From Bisporella sp. PMI_857 (Eukaryota; Ascomycota; Leotiomycetes; Helotiales; Helotiaceae): DNA of 64,000 bases. The notes under the pieces were generated by a model. It made no database searches. It was given only the letters and a program-made list of their open reading frames with translations, and was not told the origin of the DNA. Positions 1-10,842 of the stretch are shown in pieces; within the stretch, counting starts at the first letter, position 1, and each line of letters opens with the position of its first letter. The translations under genes and the position numbers were made by a program. The DNA is taken from contig JAJSPD010000004.1 in the NCBI GenBank assembly GCA_021307315.1, positions 1,054,001 to 1,118,000 of the forward strand. The letters are read 5' to 3'.

Positions 1-90
1 TCCGAGTCACAAATGTGGGAGTACAGTAGCTCCTTTTTCGTCAGGCTAGCTGCAGCTTCCCCTGCCTCCCGTTCCTGCGGAGAAGCTCTG

Positions 91-98
91 TATAAAAG
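91..98 (+). promoter_or_regulatory. TATA box of the X325/BIM1-like gene
   Basis: A clean TATAAAAG lies about 170 bp upstream of the ATG at 270, followed by a pyrimidine-rich leader with CAA/CTCA stretches typical of a fungal 5' UTR. No copper-response element could be recognised in the 90 bases available upstream of it. Confidence 0.55.
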
Positions 99-269
99 CT
101 CCCTTTACGCCCATTGCTTGGCCATCCCACCTCAATTGACTTTACTTGCCAAAAACCTTCATCTCAACTACCAATTTCGCTACATCATATCTCCCAGCTC
201 AGCTCTTAAGATATAACTCTATCTCACATCTACATAAACTCAATTGACATTCCAACGATCAATTGCAAG

Positions 270-920
270 ATGAAGTACCTCATCACAGCGCTGACCTGCG
301 CAACCCTCGCCTCCGCGCACTTTGAGCTCGACTACCCTACCGTCCGCGGCTTCAATGAAGACAACCTGAGCCAATTCCCCTGTGGCGGGCAAAACACCCC
401 CTCCACCAACCGCACAGTCTACCCGTTGACCGGCGGCCAGATCGCCCTAGACATGGGACACTCACAATCCGACATCCAAGTGACGTTGGGGCTTGGAAAC
501 GACCCAGGAACCGCCTTCAACTACGTGCTGAAGCCGACGTTCACGGAAACCGGGCTGGGCGGCTTCTGCTTCTCCATCGCGGGCGCGAGCACGTTGGCGG
601 GGGTAAACATCACCGAAGGCACGAACGCCACGATCCAGGTGCTGACGAACGGCGACCCCGAAGGCGGCCTGTATAACTGCGCGGACATCACGTTCAGCGC
701 GAGCGCGGTGGCGGTGGGCAGCGACGTGTGCAAGAACAACACCGGCGTGACGGCGAGCACTTCGACCGTCAGCGGAAGCCCGAACGGCACGACCAGCAGC
801 GGGACGACCACGTCGACCGGCGCGAGCGCGACGAAGACGCCCGGTGCTGGTGCGGTGACCAAGGCCAGCGTGGGAGGCGTGCTGGTCGCGGCGGGCGCGG
901 CGTTGGTGATCGTTTTGTGA
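270..920 (+). CDS. GPI-anchored X325/BIM1-like copper-binding protein (LPMO-like fold)
   Basis: A single-exon protein of 216 aa. A signal peptide (residues 1-16) ends in ASA, so the mature protein starts with His17, as in the X325 family, where the N-terminal His amine binds copper. A second His sits in the motif MGHSQSD (His64) and the likely disulfide cysteines are present. The last ~45 residues are Ser/Thr/Gly-rich and end in a hydrophobic tail (GGVLVAAGAALVIVL), the signature of a GPI anchor, so the protein should sit on the outer plasma membrane or wall. X325 proteins resemble LPMOs but have no known polysaccharide-cleaving activity. The Cryptococcus member Bim1 helps import copper. Copper handling is the family-based inference. 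The domain call rests on the start residue and overall sequence pattern. Confidence 0.8.
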   Translation: MKYLITALTCATLASAHFELDYPTVRGFNEDNLSQFPCGGQNTPSTNRTVYPLTGGQIALDMGHSQSDIQVTLGLGNDPGTAFNYVLKPTFTETGLGGFCFSIAGASTLAGVNITEGTNATIQVLTNGDPEGGLYNCADITFSASAVAVGSDVCKNNTGVTASTSTVSGSPNGTTSSGTTTSTGASATKTPGAGAVTKASVGGVLVAAGAALVIVL

Positions 921-1372
921 TTTTGATGGGGATGGGGACGGGACGGGATGGGACATGTATAATGAAACAGGCAAAAAACGATGAATTGAATCAAAGAAAC
1001 CATACACGTTGATCATTTTGGCGCATAAAAGCAGGCTCGCGACCTGGACCATGATATATACACAAGCGAGCGGATTAAGATCAGGCAATCGACCAGCTTG
1101 GATATTCGAAGCTAAGTGGGTCGAAGGACAAATTGGCACCATCCCAAGTTAGATGCGTCTCTCCTCATCACGGGCTTTATAATCTCGCAAGTGCATCGTT
1201 GGCCGGGATCGAGAGAACCTCCGCACATCTACCTGCTTATCAAATAAGTCGTGGGCTGTTTCACAGAGACTTGAGAAATGGGAAGTCAATCAATAAGATC
1301 AAGATTTTGTATTTCATACAAGAGCAGCATTGCTAAATTTTTCATTATAATTGCAGCACCAATTCCACAAGC
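921..1372. other. Intergenic, convergent 3' region
   Basis: 452 bp between the stop of the X325-like gene and the last exon of malate synthase, which converge here. It should contain both 3' UTRs. I see no further gene or repeat. Confidence 0.6.
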
Positions 1373-3221
1373 TTACAATTTGGCGGCAGGGGATGCGCTT
1401 CCCACACTGGTGATCTCGTTGTATAGAAGGCTGTTCTAAGCATTAGCTTCCAATCACTTTTTTTTGGGAGAGAGAGAGAGAGAGAGAGAGAAAGACTTAC
1501 GAAGTCAAAAAGTCAGCATAGTCCTCTCCAGTCACCTGCCCCGAGAAATACTGCGCTGCCAGATAGTACTTGTTACCCTTACCCGCTTTACCTGACAACT
1601 CCTGGGCCTGCTCCTTCAGCAACTTAAGCGCATATGACTTGTCAATCTTTTTGCCTTCTGCCGTCGTCACGCCGTGCCTAACCCACTGCCACAGCTGACT
1701 TCTGCTGACCTCCGCGGTTGCCGCATCCTCCATCAAATAATTAATCGGCACACATCCTACACCTCTGAGCCATCCCTCCATATATCCTAATCCGATATTC
1801 AAATTCTTGCGAATGCCTGCCTCAGTGATCTGGCCAGGCACGTTCATATTTAAAAGATCATTTTGCCCAATGGACACTTCTTCACGGCGAACGAACATCT
1901 GGTTGGGTGTTGGCATGTGCTTATTGAAGACCTCTGAGGCGATGTGTGCAAGAGCTGGATGAGCAACCCAGGTTCCATCATGTCCAGCCTTGACTTCACG
2001 TAACTTGTCGGCATAGACGCCTTCCATAGCCCTATCGTTAGCAGATTTGTCGTCTTTAATAGGAATTTGAGCAGCCATTCCTCCCAATGCGTGGACCTGT
2101 CGTCTGTGACAGGTCTTGATGAGGAGTTTGACGTATGCATCTACGTTAGAATTAGTTTGTATTCAAAGATAGGCAAAAGAAGAACAATTAACAATCTCTG
2201 AAATCGCTAGAACCTAGTCTGGGGAGATGACATACCCATGAAAGGGACAGTCATTGTGACCGCCGCTCTGTCTGGTAAGACGAAGTTGGAGTTCTGTCGG
2301 AACTTCTTGATCACACTGAAAATATAATCCCATCTTCCGCAGTTCAGTCCTGAGCTATGATCTCGAAGCTCATAGATGATCTCATCCATTTCGAAGGCTG
2401 CCAGGATAGTCTCAATCAGCACAGTTCCTCGGATCGTGCCTCTTGGGATAGCAATGTAGTCCTGTGAGAGGTTGAAAACATCGTTCCAAAGACGTGCCTC
2501 GAGATGTGATTCCATCTTTGGGAGATAGAAGTATGGACCGAATCCTCTCTTAATAAGCTCTTTCGCATTGTGGAAGAAATAAAGACCAAAATCGAACAAG
2601 CCACCAGAGATGGGCTCTCCGTCAACTGTAAAGTGCTTCTCATCTAAGTGCCATCCTCTTGGTCGCACGATCAAGGTTGGCAATGTGCGATCAGTCCGCA
2701 GCTTATATTCCTTTTGCCCAATCTTAAAGTCAACCTGTCTTCGAATCGCATCATAGAGGTTGACCTGGCCATTGATCATGTTGTCCCATGTTGGTGCACT
2801 AGAATCTGTCCAAAGTACGTCAGTAGGCCGTCGTGCAGACCTGTGGAAGATGAAACATACCCTCAAAATCCGCCATATATGTCCAGACATCTGAGTTCAA
2901 AGCATTGACAACCATCTTTCGGTCGGTTGGACCTGTAATTTCCACCCTTCGGTCAACCAGCCCTGGGGCAGGCGGTGCTCCCCTCCACGCATCATTCTCT
3001 CTGATATGTTTGGTCTCGGGAAGGAAGTCGGGAAGCGTGCCCTTGTCGAGCTCTGCTTGTCTAATCACACGCCTTTGCAGGAGCTCCTTGCGGGTGCGGT
3101 TGAACGACCAGTGCAGGAGGGCAAGGAATGCCACCGCATCTTTGCTTAGAATCTTCTTGTTGCTCTCGGTGACGGCTCCGGAGATGGTCACCCCTTGGAG
3201 GATCGAGTCGGTAGTAGCCAT
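1373..3221 (-). CDS. MLS1: Malate synthase, glyoxylate cycle, peroxisomal (PTS1)
   Basis: Condenses acetyl-CoA and glyoxylate to malate, which lets the fungus grow on acetate and fatty acids. Four exons join in frame: 3221-2861, 2805-2236, 2140-1501 and 1430-1373, giving 542 aa, the normal length for the family. Recognisable family blocks are DFEDSSAPTW (across the first junction), [23 protein letters not shown] (across the second junction) and AAQIPIKDD. The last exon is only 58 nt and ends the protein in AKL, a peroxisomal targeting signal type 1. The intron before it (1431-1500) starts GTAAGT directly after TC, so unspliced RNA reads TCG TAA and stops at once. Its gene strand carries a long CT run. 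It ends tail-to-tail with the X325-like gene and has a 2.5 kb upstream gap. Orthologues are called acuE, acu-9 or MLS1. Confidence 0.96.
1468..1491. repeat. (GA)n microsatellite inside malate synthase intron 3
   Basis: About twelve GA units, read as (CT)n on the gene strand, lie close to the donor of the last malate synthase intron. Length variation here could affect splicing of the exon that carries the peroxisomal signal. Confidence 0.8.
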
Positions 3222-5763
3222 TCTGGGTATTTAGCGTTGGAGGGCAGAAGTGTGTAGTTTTTAGAGTAGTGGTCGTAGACCGTACAAGAGTGGATGTGTA
3301 TCAATGAGGTATGCTGAGCTGAGGAACGCCAGCAGGACAAGAGCTTTTTCTTGGGATATAATGATATAAGGGAAGGAGAAGCGATGGGGAAGAAATGGTG
3401 ACGAAGATGGAGATGCGGGAAGAGGAGAGGAGAGGTCAACAGCCGGACTAGTGACTTTTCTAAGCTGGAATCTTCAAACAGCACCGACCCCGGACGGAGG
3501 GGAGACCCTTCTCTTGCTTGTGAATGTGGGGAAAACACCACAATTGAAAGCTTGAAGTTGTTGCCGCTCTATCGCTCCTGTACGATCAAGCTTTCTTTTT
3601 ATGAGATCACTTCTCCTCTCTTATTATGTTTAAAAGATCATCCTCCTTTTCTTTTTTTTTTTCTTTTCAATTTATTCAACACGCCGGTAATTAGTATTGA
3701 TGATGATGATGATGATTGTCCTATCATGCCATCATACTTTATCTTTCTCCTCTATGTTTTTCGCTGCTGGCATGTGCTTGTGCTCGATCAGACGTAAGTA
3801 ACAAATGACGGGTACCGATGACGCTTGTTTCCGGTATCGATAAAGCTCTCTCTCATCCTCTCCTCCAAGCTAAACCGAGGTCCACCGCAAATGGCCGGCC
3901 AAGCGATCCCTTGCCAAATTGAACAATGCCGGCTTTACCCGACCAAAACATCCGAGGTGTATTTTATTTTTACAATCTGAATGCTTTCAGCTTACAGTAC
4001 AGTACAGTACAAGCCACGGTCCAACACTACTCACTCGTCTATCAAGTTTCACAATATTTACCTTTAGGCTGCACTTGATATTGAAGTTTAAGATCATAAA
4101 TAAGTTAGCAGCAGATGAATCATGCTGCACAAGGGCCGATCACGGCTTCGAAGTCCATTAGCTTCGGGAATGGCCGCGCGTTGCCACGGGTGCCATCCAT
4201 ATACAAAATAATTTTCAAGTGAAGGATTATGACTACACAGAATTCGCTAGCACTGTTTTTGTGATTTTCTCAACCAAGTGGTGGCAACCATCAAGTATCA
4301 CTCAGCCTCTCATCCTTGACTTAGGGAATGTCAATTATCAATAACGTTAGTTACCCAGGACTTCAAGTTTCGAAACCGCAATTTGAAATCATTGCCGAAG
4401 TCAACAAGAGCTTCGAGCATCATGTTATTCACACCAAGGCCATTTCGTTATATTTATGCTAGCTATCTGTTTTCGGCATCTGCTTAGTCCCCGTTTCACA
4501 AGGACCTAATCGTCAGTCAATCAACCATAGAAATATTTCTTTGAGAGAAGAGCCGCTACATGAAGCGGCAGAGCTACCATGAAAGACATGATTTGAGCTT
4601 CATTGTTTCTAGCCATCGTTCATATAAGAGGCTGCAATCTCTATTCTCAATGCTGGGAAGTGAGATGATGGCGCGTACACAGGCTAACGATCATAGGTTA
4701 AATATGATCAATTCCCCGTGCACAAAGCTGGACGCGATACCATCTGTTTATCTCTCCGTAGCTTCATCCGTTAGTAGTATCAGATACTTTTCAACTTTCT
4801 CGCACGAACTCATCCTTGAGATAAGGGTGAGAATCTATGAGCCATACAAATGCTGGATGGGGGTGTCGAGAATGGCGGGCTTGAATAAGAAGGATGGTGA
4901 TGCAGATATAGCGAATAGGCATAAATGATGGAAATAGGAAGGAAAAGATTTAAGTCTGGTAGATGCGAGAAGATCAATCGTGAGGTGGAATTGGAGCTCA
5001 TACCCATTCACCGTATTGTTCGAAATGTGTTATATACTTTGGTAATACTACTGCTCCGAATTTAGATTGAGCGTGTTTTATTTGTCTGGCCAATATGAAA
5101 CAAGTTTACTTGATAGTGGCTAGACCATAATTCAATGAGGTGGTGATGCTCGTTCTCACTCCTTTGTCAAGTAAATCCCGATCTATCTAGTATCTATTGC
5201 TCACAATAAAATCACTGCTTTATGCTATACTAGTTTCTAGATATTAGCACCATCGAAGTATTATTGTATAGCGATTTCCTATCTGGACTTCACTAATTTA
5301 GAAAGGCAGAACTTCTTTTGATCATGCACGTGACTTTGCGGGGTGTGGCTGACACTTCGCTTGAAGATCTTTTTGATACCATCGAAGCTGTCCGCATACA
5401 CTTTTTACAAGCATTTCAATTGCGGAAAGCAATTGATTGCCCAGAATAAGTGGTAAATACCGGAGCTATAACGATTTGCTGGTGTATCCGTGTAAGCGAA
5501 TCCTAAAGGCTTCCTCCTGTTCTCCAGACCGTCGCAATTCGTCCGTTGACCTTGAGATAATTCTGGAGACTTTCGACGATACCAACCAAAGCTGATTAGT
5601 TACTTCTAGGTATTTCGTAAGGTGAGCTGCTCGCAATTTCGATATTTTGGCTTTTCAAACCTAATAAATATTTTGATCAGGTGTTAAATACTTGAGCTTC
5701 CACTGCCAGCACTCTTAGGTCAAACTAGAGAATAGAGTCATTCCACTTCAAATAGCAATCATC
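3222..5763. other. Gene-free divergent upstream region
   Basis: 2.5 kb between the starts of malate synthase and the flavin oxidoreductase. The malate synthase side (3230-3540) is pyrimidine/purine biased, as expected of a leader. A (TGA)n run lies at 3698-3716 and three CAGTA-type units at about 3993-4010. Reading frames here are short, lack recognisable motifs and show no convincing splice structure, so I call no gene. Confidence 0.5.
3698..3716. repeat. (TGA)n trinucleotide repeat
   Basis: Six TGA/GAT units in tandem in the intergenic region between malate synthase and the flavin oxidoreductase. Confidence 0.8.
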
Positions 5764-7095
5764 ATGTCTATAAGTATGGCCGCTCCACACGTTAGAATGC
5801 GATCATCTCGTAACTTCGTTATTATCTTCAATACCTTCTCAAAGCCACACCATTACAGTACATACATGACCACAAAAACGCCGATCAAGATCAGTACAAG
5901 GAGCATAGCTACCGAAGCGCCGGTTAGCACCAACTTCCAAGCCGTAGTGGTTGGGGCTGGCCCTGCTGGTGTGGCGGTTGTTGGAAATCTGCTCGAGCAA
6001 AAGAAATTCCCCATTCTCTGGGTTGACAGGAACTTTCATGGCGGACGTCTAGATGCCGCCTACCGACGAGTTCCAAGTAACACGAAAGTTAAACGCTTTG
6101 TATCATATGCAGATGCCACCAAAGCATTCCGAGACATCACCAGCGACGCTAAAAAGCCAAACGCATACAGCACTCTACTAGATTTAAACCAGGAGGACAC
6201 GTGTACCATTGCAGAAGCTGCTGATCTTATCATTATGCTTACGGAGGGACTCAACGAGTCAAAAGGAGTCATCAAGCAACAAGGAGTAGTCGGCAATGCA
6301 GTACGGTCAGAGAATGGTAACTGGAGTGTTAATTTGCGCTCTCAGGATGCATCTAACTTCTCAGCTGAGAAAACCGTCAACTCCAACCTTTTGGTTTTGT
6401 GCACTGGTTCTTCACCTATTGAGGGCCCACTCCCAAATTCATTAGGAGACATTAGAACGAGAGACCTAGACACTGCTCTTGATCCTCCCGCCCTAGCAAA
6501 GAGCCTAAGCATTCAAAAGGAAGTCACAGTCGGCGTCATAGGTGCCTCACACAGCGCCATTCTTGTCCTTCTCAACCTATACAACCTCGCCTCGACTACA
6601 CATCCACTGCTCAAAATCAAATGGTTCACTCGCCATCCGTTGCGCTACGCAGAAGAGCGCGACGGCTGGATTAAGCGCGATAACACCGGGCTCAAAGGCA
6701 CTGTCGCCACCTGGGCACGCGAGAACCTCGAACCAGAAACCCTGCCTTCGTCACCGGTCTCCAAATTCCTCACCAAGATCCAATCCGCGAAGGATGACGA
6801 GATCAGAGCGTACGAAGAGCATCTCGCGAACTGCACCTACGTAGTGCAAGCCATTGGTTTCAAGGCGAACCCCATTCCTACATTATACGATGCCGAGAAA
6901 AGGTTACATGTCAAGCCGGATAATGTGACCGGGAGCTTCGTGACTGAGGAGGACGGCAAGAAAGTGCCGGGGTTATACGGTGCAGGTATTGCGTTCCCGG
7001 AGAGAGTCACGGATCCGGAGGGGGATGTTGAGCATGCTGTTGGACTTTTCAAGTTTACAAACTACTTGGGAAGGGTTGTCAAGCATTGGACGTGA
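5764..7095 (+). CDS. FAD/NAD(P)-dependent oxidoreductase, possibly mitochondrial
   Basis: An intronless gene of 443 aa. A Rossmann dinucleotide-binding motif GAGPAG (residues 64-69) begins the FAD domain. A second nucleotide-binding segment, VGVIGASHSA, lies near residues 256-265, and a late FAD-contact region is seen around GLYGAGIAFP near residue 410. This arrangement fits the pyridine nucleotide-disulfide oxidoreductase / flavin monooxygenase superfamily, but no redox CxxxxC pair is visible, so it is not a classical disulfide reductase. About 58 residues precede the first Rossmann strand. They are rich in Arg, Ser and Thr and poor in acidic residues, which would suit a mitochondrial presequence. 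The substrate is unknown. The start is the first ATG of a Met-rich beginning (Met1, Met5), and either could be used. Confidence 0.8.
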   Translation: MSISMAAPHVRMRSSRNFVIIFNTFSKPHHYSTYMTTKTPIKISTRSIATEAPVSTNFQAVVVGAGPAGVAVVGNLLEQKKFPILWVDRNFHGGRLDAAYRRVPSNTKVKRFVSYADATKAFRDITSDAKKPNAYSTLLDLNQEDTCTIAEAADLIIMLTEGLNESKGVIKQQGVVGNAVRSENGNWSVNLRSQDASNFSAEKTVNSNLLVLCTGSSPIEGPLPNSLGDIRTRDLDTALDPPALAKSLSIQKEVTVGVIGASHSAILVLLNLYNLASTTHPLLKIKWFTRHPLRYAEERDGWIKRDNTGLKGTVATWARENLEPETLPSSPVSKFLTKIQSAKDDEIRAYEEHLANCTYVVQAIGFKANPIPTLYDAEKRLHVKPDNVTGSFVTEEDGKKVPGLYGAGIAFPERVTDPEGDVEHAVGLFKFTNYLGRVVKHWT

Positions 7096-7449
7096 TAATT
7101 CTGGAGAGTTGAAACCATTAGAAATAATGGCAGATTTTTATTAAACGTGGGCATTTACTGGAGTCTCGAAAAGGGTTTAGACTAGAAAGGCATTCAGCGC
7201 TAGAATTTAATAATTGTACACTCAAAAATTGCCGCATAGGCTCAATATAAAGTGCCGCGAGAGCAAGATGATATGGCCTTTACTGTGTTATCATACCTCA
7301 TATTGGCTCCAAACTCCCTATTCATAGCTATGAACGCAGGGGGGGTCTGCATTGCCATTTTATCTATGACTTTCCGTAATGTAGCAAATAAAAAGCGCCA
7401 TCGCTATGTAGCTCATAAATCATTACACGGTCGCGCGCACCACTGTCTC
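7096..7449. other. Intergenic, convergent 3' ends
   Basis: 354 bp between the flavin oxidoreductase stop and the MRE11 stop. AT-rich, with nothing recognisable other than 3' UTR sequence. Confidence 0.5.
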
Positions 7450-9697
7450 TCATCGCCGTCTTGATGAAGGCAATGAAGCCATCGGCTGAAAGGCATCATC
7501 ATCTGATATCTCGTCATCACTCAACTCCCTTGGCGTTTGCGTCTGTGTCTTTGGCACTTGCGAAAAGTTCAATTGGCTCTGTCGAGTTCTCGTCGCAACA
7601 GCTCTCTTAGGTTGGGCCTTCACAGGCGGGGGCGACTCATCTAGCATAATAATGTCATCATCCTCATCATCACTAGGCTCGGTTGCCTTCTTTCGTCCCC
7701 GAGCTGGAGTTGCTTTCTTCGCAGGCGCCTTGAGCTTCGTAGGCGCTTTTGTTTTTGTAGGAGCTCGTTTTGCTGGCGCACGTTTCGCTGCGGCTTTCTT
7801 GATTGGGGCTGCATCAGACATGACTGAAGCATCATCGTCAGCAGCTCTACTGGGTCTTGACACAAGACTCTCATCATCTTCTGAATATGCTTCGGGAGCA
7901 TTCTCCCAATGGCCGTCAATATCAGAGTCCCATATTGCAGGCTTCGGTTTGACTTTTCGGTGCGACTTGACCTTTCGATCTCCTTTGGCGAACAGCTCCT
8001 CTTGTCTCTGGCGCAGTTGCTCCATGATTGGATCTAGATCCTCGTCATCGTCCTCGTCATCTTGGCCAAGCTTCATCATTTCTCTGACCTGTGTGTTCAG
8101 ACTGTCGTTGACAAATTGCTCCATAGCATGCTTATCGTCTTTTACTACGAAGAGATCAACAGCATCACCAAATGCAGTTTGTGGAAGAATTTTGAGGGAT
8201 GTCGCCGCTAGGTATTCTCGCACCAGTTTCTCGACCTTAACATTATCCTGGGCCGCCATTGCGGCAAGGACAGACTCCGCTGGTAGATCGGCGGCGACCT
8301 TCTTCATTTCTACAGGTCGTTAGTAGGGAAAAATCGAAGGCATATTATTATGGAAAACCTACTAGATGCCTTTCGCTTCATGTGGAAGTGAACTACATCA
8401 TTCACATTTGCTACCTTGCCCAGGAATCGATTCGAGAAGCGCTGCGGATTCTCGCAGTCAAACTTGCCGCCTTCTTCCGGTGCAGCGTAGTCGACTCTCA
8501 ATCTGACAAGTGGTAAGGGGGTCTCATCAGGCATGTCATCAGGATCCTGAATTGCTTCCCACTCTTGTACAGCCTCTTCTATTAGCTCATTGACAATGTC
8601 TATCAGACCTGCCGTGATCTTGGGTCTATTATCTTGATCATCTGCTAGCTTCTTAAATCTCTTGTCCTCCGCAAGAACAATATCTCTCGTAATGAAAGGT
8701 CTGACACTCTTGATCCTTATATTTTCAGTCTCTAGTGTTCTGCCAGTGACATAAGCTATCGCAACATGCTTGGCAACAGCTTCTCCCGCTACCAGAGATG
8801 TGGCAACAGATGATCCAGGTTGCATAACATGAAATTGCATTTCGTCGTTGAACCGAGGGTCGATTAGGCATTCATGTTCATGGCCCCAGACAATGAGGTC
8901 CATAAACTCTGGTAAAAAGTTTTCTGGAAGATACCCTGTTTCAGTATGCGCGTGGTGATTTTGGTGAACGGCCATAATGTTATACCAATCTTTGGGCTGT
9001 ACTCCTGGTGTATAAAATTTGACCTTCCCATCTTTGAAAGTGCGATAAAGTCGCTCATCCCGAACGTTACTCATCCCATAGAGCGCTAGTTTGGTCTGAC
9101 CTTTCTGCAACAGAACTGGCTTAATCTCGATGTTATCAGACTCTGGCATCCGTCCAATGTAATTTAAGAGGCCAGACACTTGAAGCAGATCCAGAGCACA
9201 GTAGTTGCCCTCACCCGTTGGGTCATCATGATTACCGTGGATAGAAAATACTGGAATAGCAACGTTGATATCTAGGCTTTCATAGTTGACTTGATCTCCG
9301 TTCAGAACGTCGCTTGGGTCACTGAGCATTTCAAGCTCACAGGGCTTGTCACCTAGACAGTTTTCTCGAAGAGACTTCATGACCTGATACATAGCTTTCC
9401 TAGAGGGCTGGTTCTCATGAAACAGATCACCAGCCAGGAGAACCATATCGACCTATATACATCAGCCATAGTCGTCCTTCTACACACAAAGCTTGCTTAC
9501 ATCTTCCGACCTGGCTAGTCGCAACACTTCATCAAAGCTCCGCCAGCTATCATCCTTCCTGACAGGATCTCGTTCCTCGTACCCCACATGACTATCGGTA
9601 GCTATAAGAATTTTTATTGTATCTGGGCCTGCCCCGCGGTTAGTCTGAACGATAGGCATGCTTTTTATATAGAGGACAAACCAGAAGGACGGGGCAT
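7450..9697 (-). CDS. MRE11: Mre11 nuclease subunit of the MRN/MRX DNA double-strand-break repair complex
   Basis: Mn-dependent 3'-5' exo/endonuclease that acts with Rad50 and Nbs1/Xrs2. Exons: 9697-9682, 9628-9501, 9452-8363 and 8309-7450; joined length 697 aa. All phosphoesterase motifs are visible in order: [27 protein letters not shown] and WGHEHE. The capping/DNA-binding domain follows, then an acidic and Lys/Ala/Pro-rich C-terminal tail (about the last 200 residues) with basic clusters suited to DNA binding. Exon 1 has only 16 coding nt (MPRPSG). It is supported by a 53-bp intron with a perfect ACTAAC branch site and by the family start [12 protein letters not shown]. An alternative start at 9659 would read through that intron and is less like the family. 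Head-to-head with RSM19. Confidence 0.95.
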
Positions 9698-9932
9698 TGT
9701 GACACTGAGCGCTGTCGTTCCGCTATCTGAACTCAGCCACTACTCAGAGCCAGTGTTTCAGAATGACAAATCAGATGATGTTGATTGAGAAATGATTTAG
9801 TTTGCTAGGTAGACGCGACATATGTAGATAAAGCACATGGAAGATTCGCGTGATCACATGATCAGGAGATTAGGCTGTCACTAAGAAATCCAACATCAAA
9901 GAGCAAACTCAACAACCCCAAGCACATTTAGA
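9698..9932. promoter_or_regulatory. Shared divergent promoter, MRE11 / RSM19
   Basis: Only 235 bp separate the two start codons, so both promoters must overlap. It holds a palindromic TGATCACATGATCA-like segment near 9851-9864. I cannot name its binding factor. Confidence 0.6.
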
Positions 9933-10366
9933 ATGATCCCCACACGCGTGCTTTTTGCGCGCTCGGTCTGGAAAGGTAATCGGCTGTTCAATTCTTTATT
10001 ATTCATAGACTAATCAAGTTTCTAGGCCCAAATATTGTTCCGTAAGCCAACCAAGGCTCCATCTGTTTCCTCCATATGGTCTAATTCTTCAACCAGCCTA
10101 CCGATTGTACGAGTAGCTCCAGGCGAGAAACAACCTCCCATTAGGACGCAAGCTCGATCAGCGACTATTCTGCCGAATTTTGTGGGCTTAAAATTCCAGA
10201 TTCACAATGGAAAAGTGTATCATGATGTGACAATTACGGAAGATATGGTGGGACACAAGCTTGGAGAATTTTCACCGTATGGGCTTTTACATCTTTAATC
10301 AGCGTGATGCTAAAGTACAATAGGACGAGAAAGCGTTTTACCTATAAGCAAAGCAAAAACAAATGA
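9933..10366 (+). CDS. RSM19: Mitochondrial small ribosomal subunit protein uS19m
   Basis: Four exons: 9933-9975, 10026-10041, 10097-10276 and 10324-10366. They join in frame to 93 aa that match the S19 family from end to end: [47 protein letters not shown], and a basic tail ending KQSKNK. Exon 2 is a 16-nt microexon coding PNIVP. Without it the conserved block and the frame are lost. The N-terminus ([11 protein letters not shown]) is basic and lacks acidic residues, as expected for mitochondrial import. S19 sits on the head of the small subunit near the decoding region. Confidence 0.93.
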
Positions 10367-10842
10367 ATGGGGTGGATGAATGTACTTGACATTTATAGGC
10401 GCAGCTACGATTGCGATCTATCTCACACCATCGAGTGCTGCAAACAACAGCTTCAATGTATCATATTGTACAATTCTTGTGCCACAGGAGCGGCCGCATT
10501 AGATGGAGTAGTCAGAATCAGGATATTCGACAGAACGAGTCCACGCATCTCTTGGTTGTGTACCCCTATTCGGCATTAATCTGCATATCTTTTCTCGGCA
10601 CCTTTGCTGATTCCTGGAAATTTGTGATGACCGTATTTGTGGCCATTAGCAGGTCTTCTTCTATTTTGGAAGTCACTAATCTACCTGCCAACTATGGCCT
10701 AGCTCATATTTCGATGCACTCGAGAGGCACTGATGGATAATGATAGCCTAAATCACTTGCTCGCTCTTCCTGGTGACCTTTGTTTTGTTTAATATTTTGG
10801 GGCAACATATAAAGGTGCACGAACAATATTCTAGCCTAAGGT
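10367..10842. other. Intergenic
   Basis: 476 bp between RSM19 and the GNAT gene on the same strand. A NotI-like GCGGCCGC lies near 10491. No gene was recognised. A TATA-like ATATAAAG at about 10807 could serve the downstream acetyltransferase. Confidence 0.45.

Noticed and set aside
462..1142. 226-codon minus-strand frame opposite the X325-like gene
   Set aside because: Antisense shadow of a codon-biased gene; Arg/Ala-rich with no domain pattern.
4560..4928. 122-codon plus-strand frame in the malate synthase upstream gap
   Set aside because: No recognisable motif, poor start context and no splice support; consistent with chance.
7652..8323. 223-codon plus-strand frame opposite the MRE11 C-terminus
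   Set aside because: Low-complexity antisense shadow (Ser/Phe/Ala) of the acidic/basic tail of MRE11.
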